Below are positions 30,288-30,981 of a stretch of 30,981 nt of DNA, piece after piece (position 1 is the stretch's first letter; the number at the start of each line of letters is the position of its first letter). The notes beneath the pieces were generated by a model. It saw nothing but the letters and a program-made list of their open reading frames with translations, searched no databases and had not been told where the DNA came from. The translations under genes were made by a program, and so were the position numbers. The stretch comes from a virus: positions 1-30,981 of IMG/VR virus record IMGVR_UViG_3300028558_000079. One strand, written 5' to 3'.

Positions 30288-30981
30288 TGTTTGGGAGCAA
30301 CGGTTCAAGCACCACAACCACATATTACGCGGCCATTGTCGCGGCCCTCGGGTCGGGCCCAATCGCAGGGGTTGGGAAGGTCTGGAACAACAAGGATAAG
30401 ACATCCTTGTTGAACATTGGGCTTACTCTCTACCTCGGGGACTCCGGGCAGACTGCCTGGGGATACATGACAAGTAAGCACCCTGAGCAAGCTTTTGTTT
30501 ATCCCGGGCTGGCCTACGTATGCGCCCCGTCATTCCTGTTGGGCTCCAATGCGGAGCTGCCTAACCTCTCCTTCGAGGTGTACGGGAAGTTCATGGCCAA
30601 CGTCGGGACCAGCGGCGACGTCAACTTTCAGTCCAGCAACGGCACGCTGGACGTGAACCCCAAGGACGTGATTGTCGACTTTATCCAGAACCCGCTCTAT
30701 GGTGCCGCGCCGAGCCTGCCGCTGGCCGACTTGACCAATTTCAGCAACTACTGCCTTGCTGCCAACCTGCTCGTCTCCCCCGCATTTGCCGAACAGAAGT
30801 CGGCGGCCAGTCACCTTTCCGACCTTATGCAGTGCTGCCACTCAGAGTTCGTCTGGTCGGCGGGGCAGCTGAACATAGTCCCCTACGGCGACGCGACCCT
30901 CACCGGCAACGGTGTGACCTGGGTGCCAAACCTCACCCCGCAGTTCGATCTCACGGAAGACGACTTCATCGTCCTGAACAA
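30287..30981 (+). CDS. Host-specificity tail protein (GTA/J-type), main part, 3'-partial
   Basis: The frame runs open to the right edge of the window from GTG 30287, which shares one base with the TAG before it; ggaggggg gives it a ribosome binding site. The first residues FGSNGSSTTTYYAAIVAALGSGPIAGVGKVWNNKD are the second block of the tail hub family (the Y-Y-x-x-F/I-x-x-AL-x-x-GPI-x-x-x-x-x-VW pattern), then LYLGDSGQTAWGYM and a putative-phage-tail domain around SHLSDLMQCCHSEFVWSAG. These proteins bind the host receptor at the tail tip. The rest lies beyond the window. Confidence 0.78.
   Translation, partial: MFGSNGSSTTTTYYAAIVAALGSGPIAGVGKVWNNKDKTSLLNIGLTLYLGDSGQTAWGYMTSKHPEQAFVYPGLAYVCAPSFLLGSNAELPNLSFEVYGKFMANVGTSGDVNFQSSNGTLDVNPKDVIVDFIQNPLYGAAPSLPLADLTNFSNYCLAANLLVSPAFAEQKSAASHLSDLMQCCHSEFVWSAGQLNIVPYGDATLTGNGVTWVPNLTPQFDLTEDDFIVLN

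Noticed and set aside
1-30981. tRNA genes, CRISPR arrays, integrase or attachment sites, insertion sequences
   Set aside because: None is visible. Genes are too closely packed to hold tRNAs or arrays, and no recombinase or transposase motif was seen in any convincing frame.

Overview
This window is one continuous block of a tailed, siphovirus-like phage or prophage genome. Every gene but one lies on the + strand, tightly packed, with many 1-4 base stop/start overlaps (ATGA, GTGA, TTGA, TAGTG). Base composition looks GC-rich. The Cys-rich and divergent InlB-like repeats in the large exported protein resemble those of Geobacter-type Desulfuromonadota. That host assignment is an inference, because no host gene, integrase, repressor, lysis cassette, tRNA or CRISPR array is visible. 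No gene-free stretch exceeds 300 bases; the longest is 158 bases, after the large terminase, and it holds a hairpin terminator.

Layout. 1-5861: early and recombination genes (Cys-rich zinc-ribbon protein, KTSC protein, RdgC-like protein, RusA-like resolvase, ExoX-like 3'-5' exonuclease, small unknowns). 5884-7407: replication-type genes and a small lipoprotein. 7440-9588: small and large terminase. 9747-10838: small cargo-like genes, including a Com-like zinc finger, a membrane protein and an exported protein, set off by two hairpin terminators. 10851-14093: a portal protein fused to a MuF/gp7-type minor head protein, interrupted by an intein. 14090-18565: two Sec-exported proteins, one a 1350-residue beta-helix/NodB-deacetylase/LamG/InlB-repeat mosaic. 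18664-21749: prohead protease and major capsid protein. 21819-25271: connector and tail genes, with a G/GT-type chaperone pair. 25268-30981: tape measure, DUF2460, DUF2163/BR0599, NlpC/P60 peptidase and a host-specificity-type tail protein cut by the right edge and split near its N-terminus.

The outstanding feature is at 13227-14042. A 272-residue intein sits exactly at the conserved HPN/C motif of the MuF domain. On the opposite strand, wholly inside the intein, a second gene (13230-13982, minus) encodes a helix-turn-helix plus a Vsr-like (EDxHD-type) homing endonuclease. It has its own GGAGG ribosome binding site, and its stop codon is the reverse complement of intein codon 2. The two genes share codons in exact antisense register, so the same DNA appears to encode the protein splicer on one strand and the probable mobility nuclease on the other.

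A second unusual signal is a nine-A run (12389-12397), in frame as A AAA AAA and A AAA AAG, in the linker between portal and MuF. Slippage into either other frame stops within 30 bases and would give a stand-alone portal of about 520 residues. Together these suggest that this one reading frame could yield several products: full precursor, spliced portal-MuF, and portal alone.
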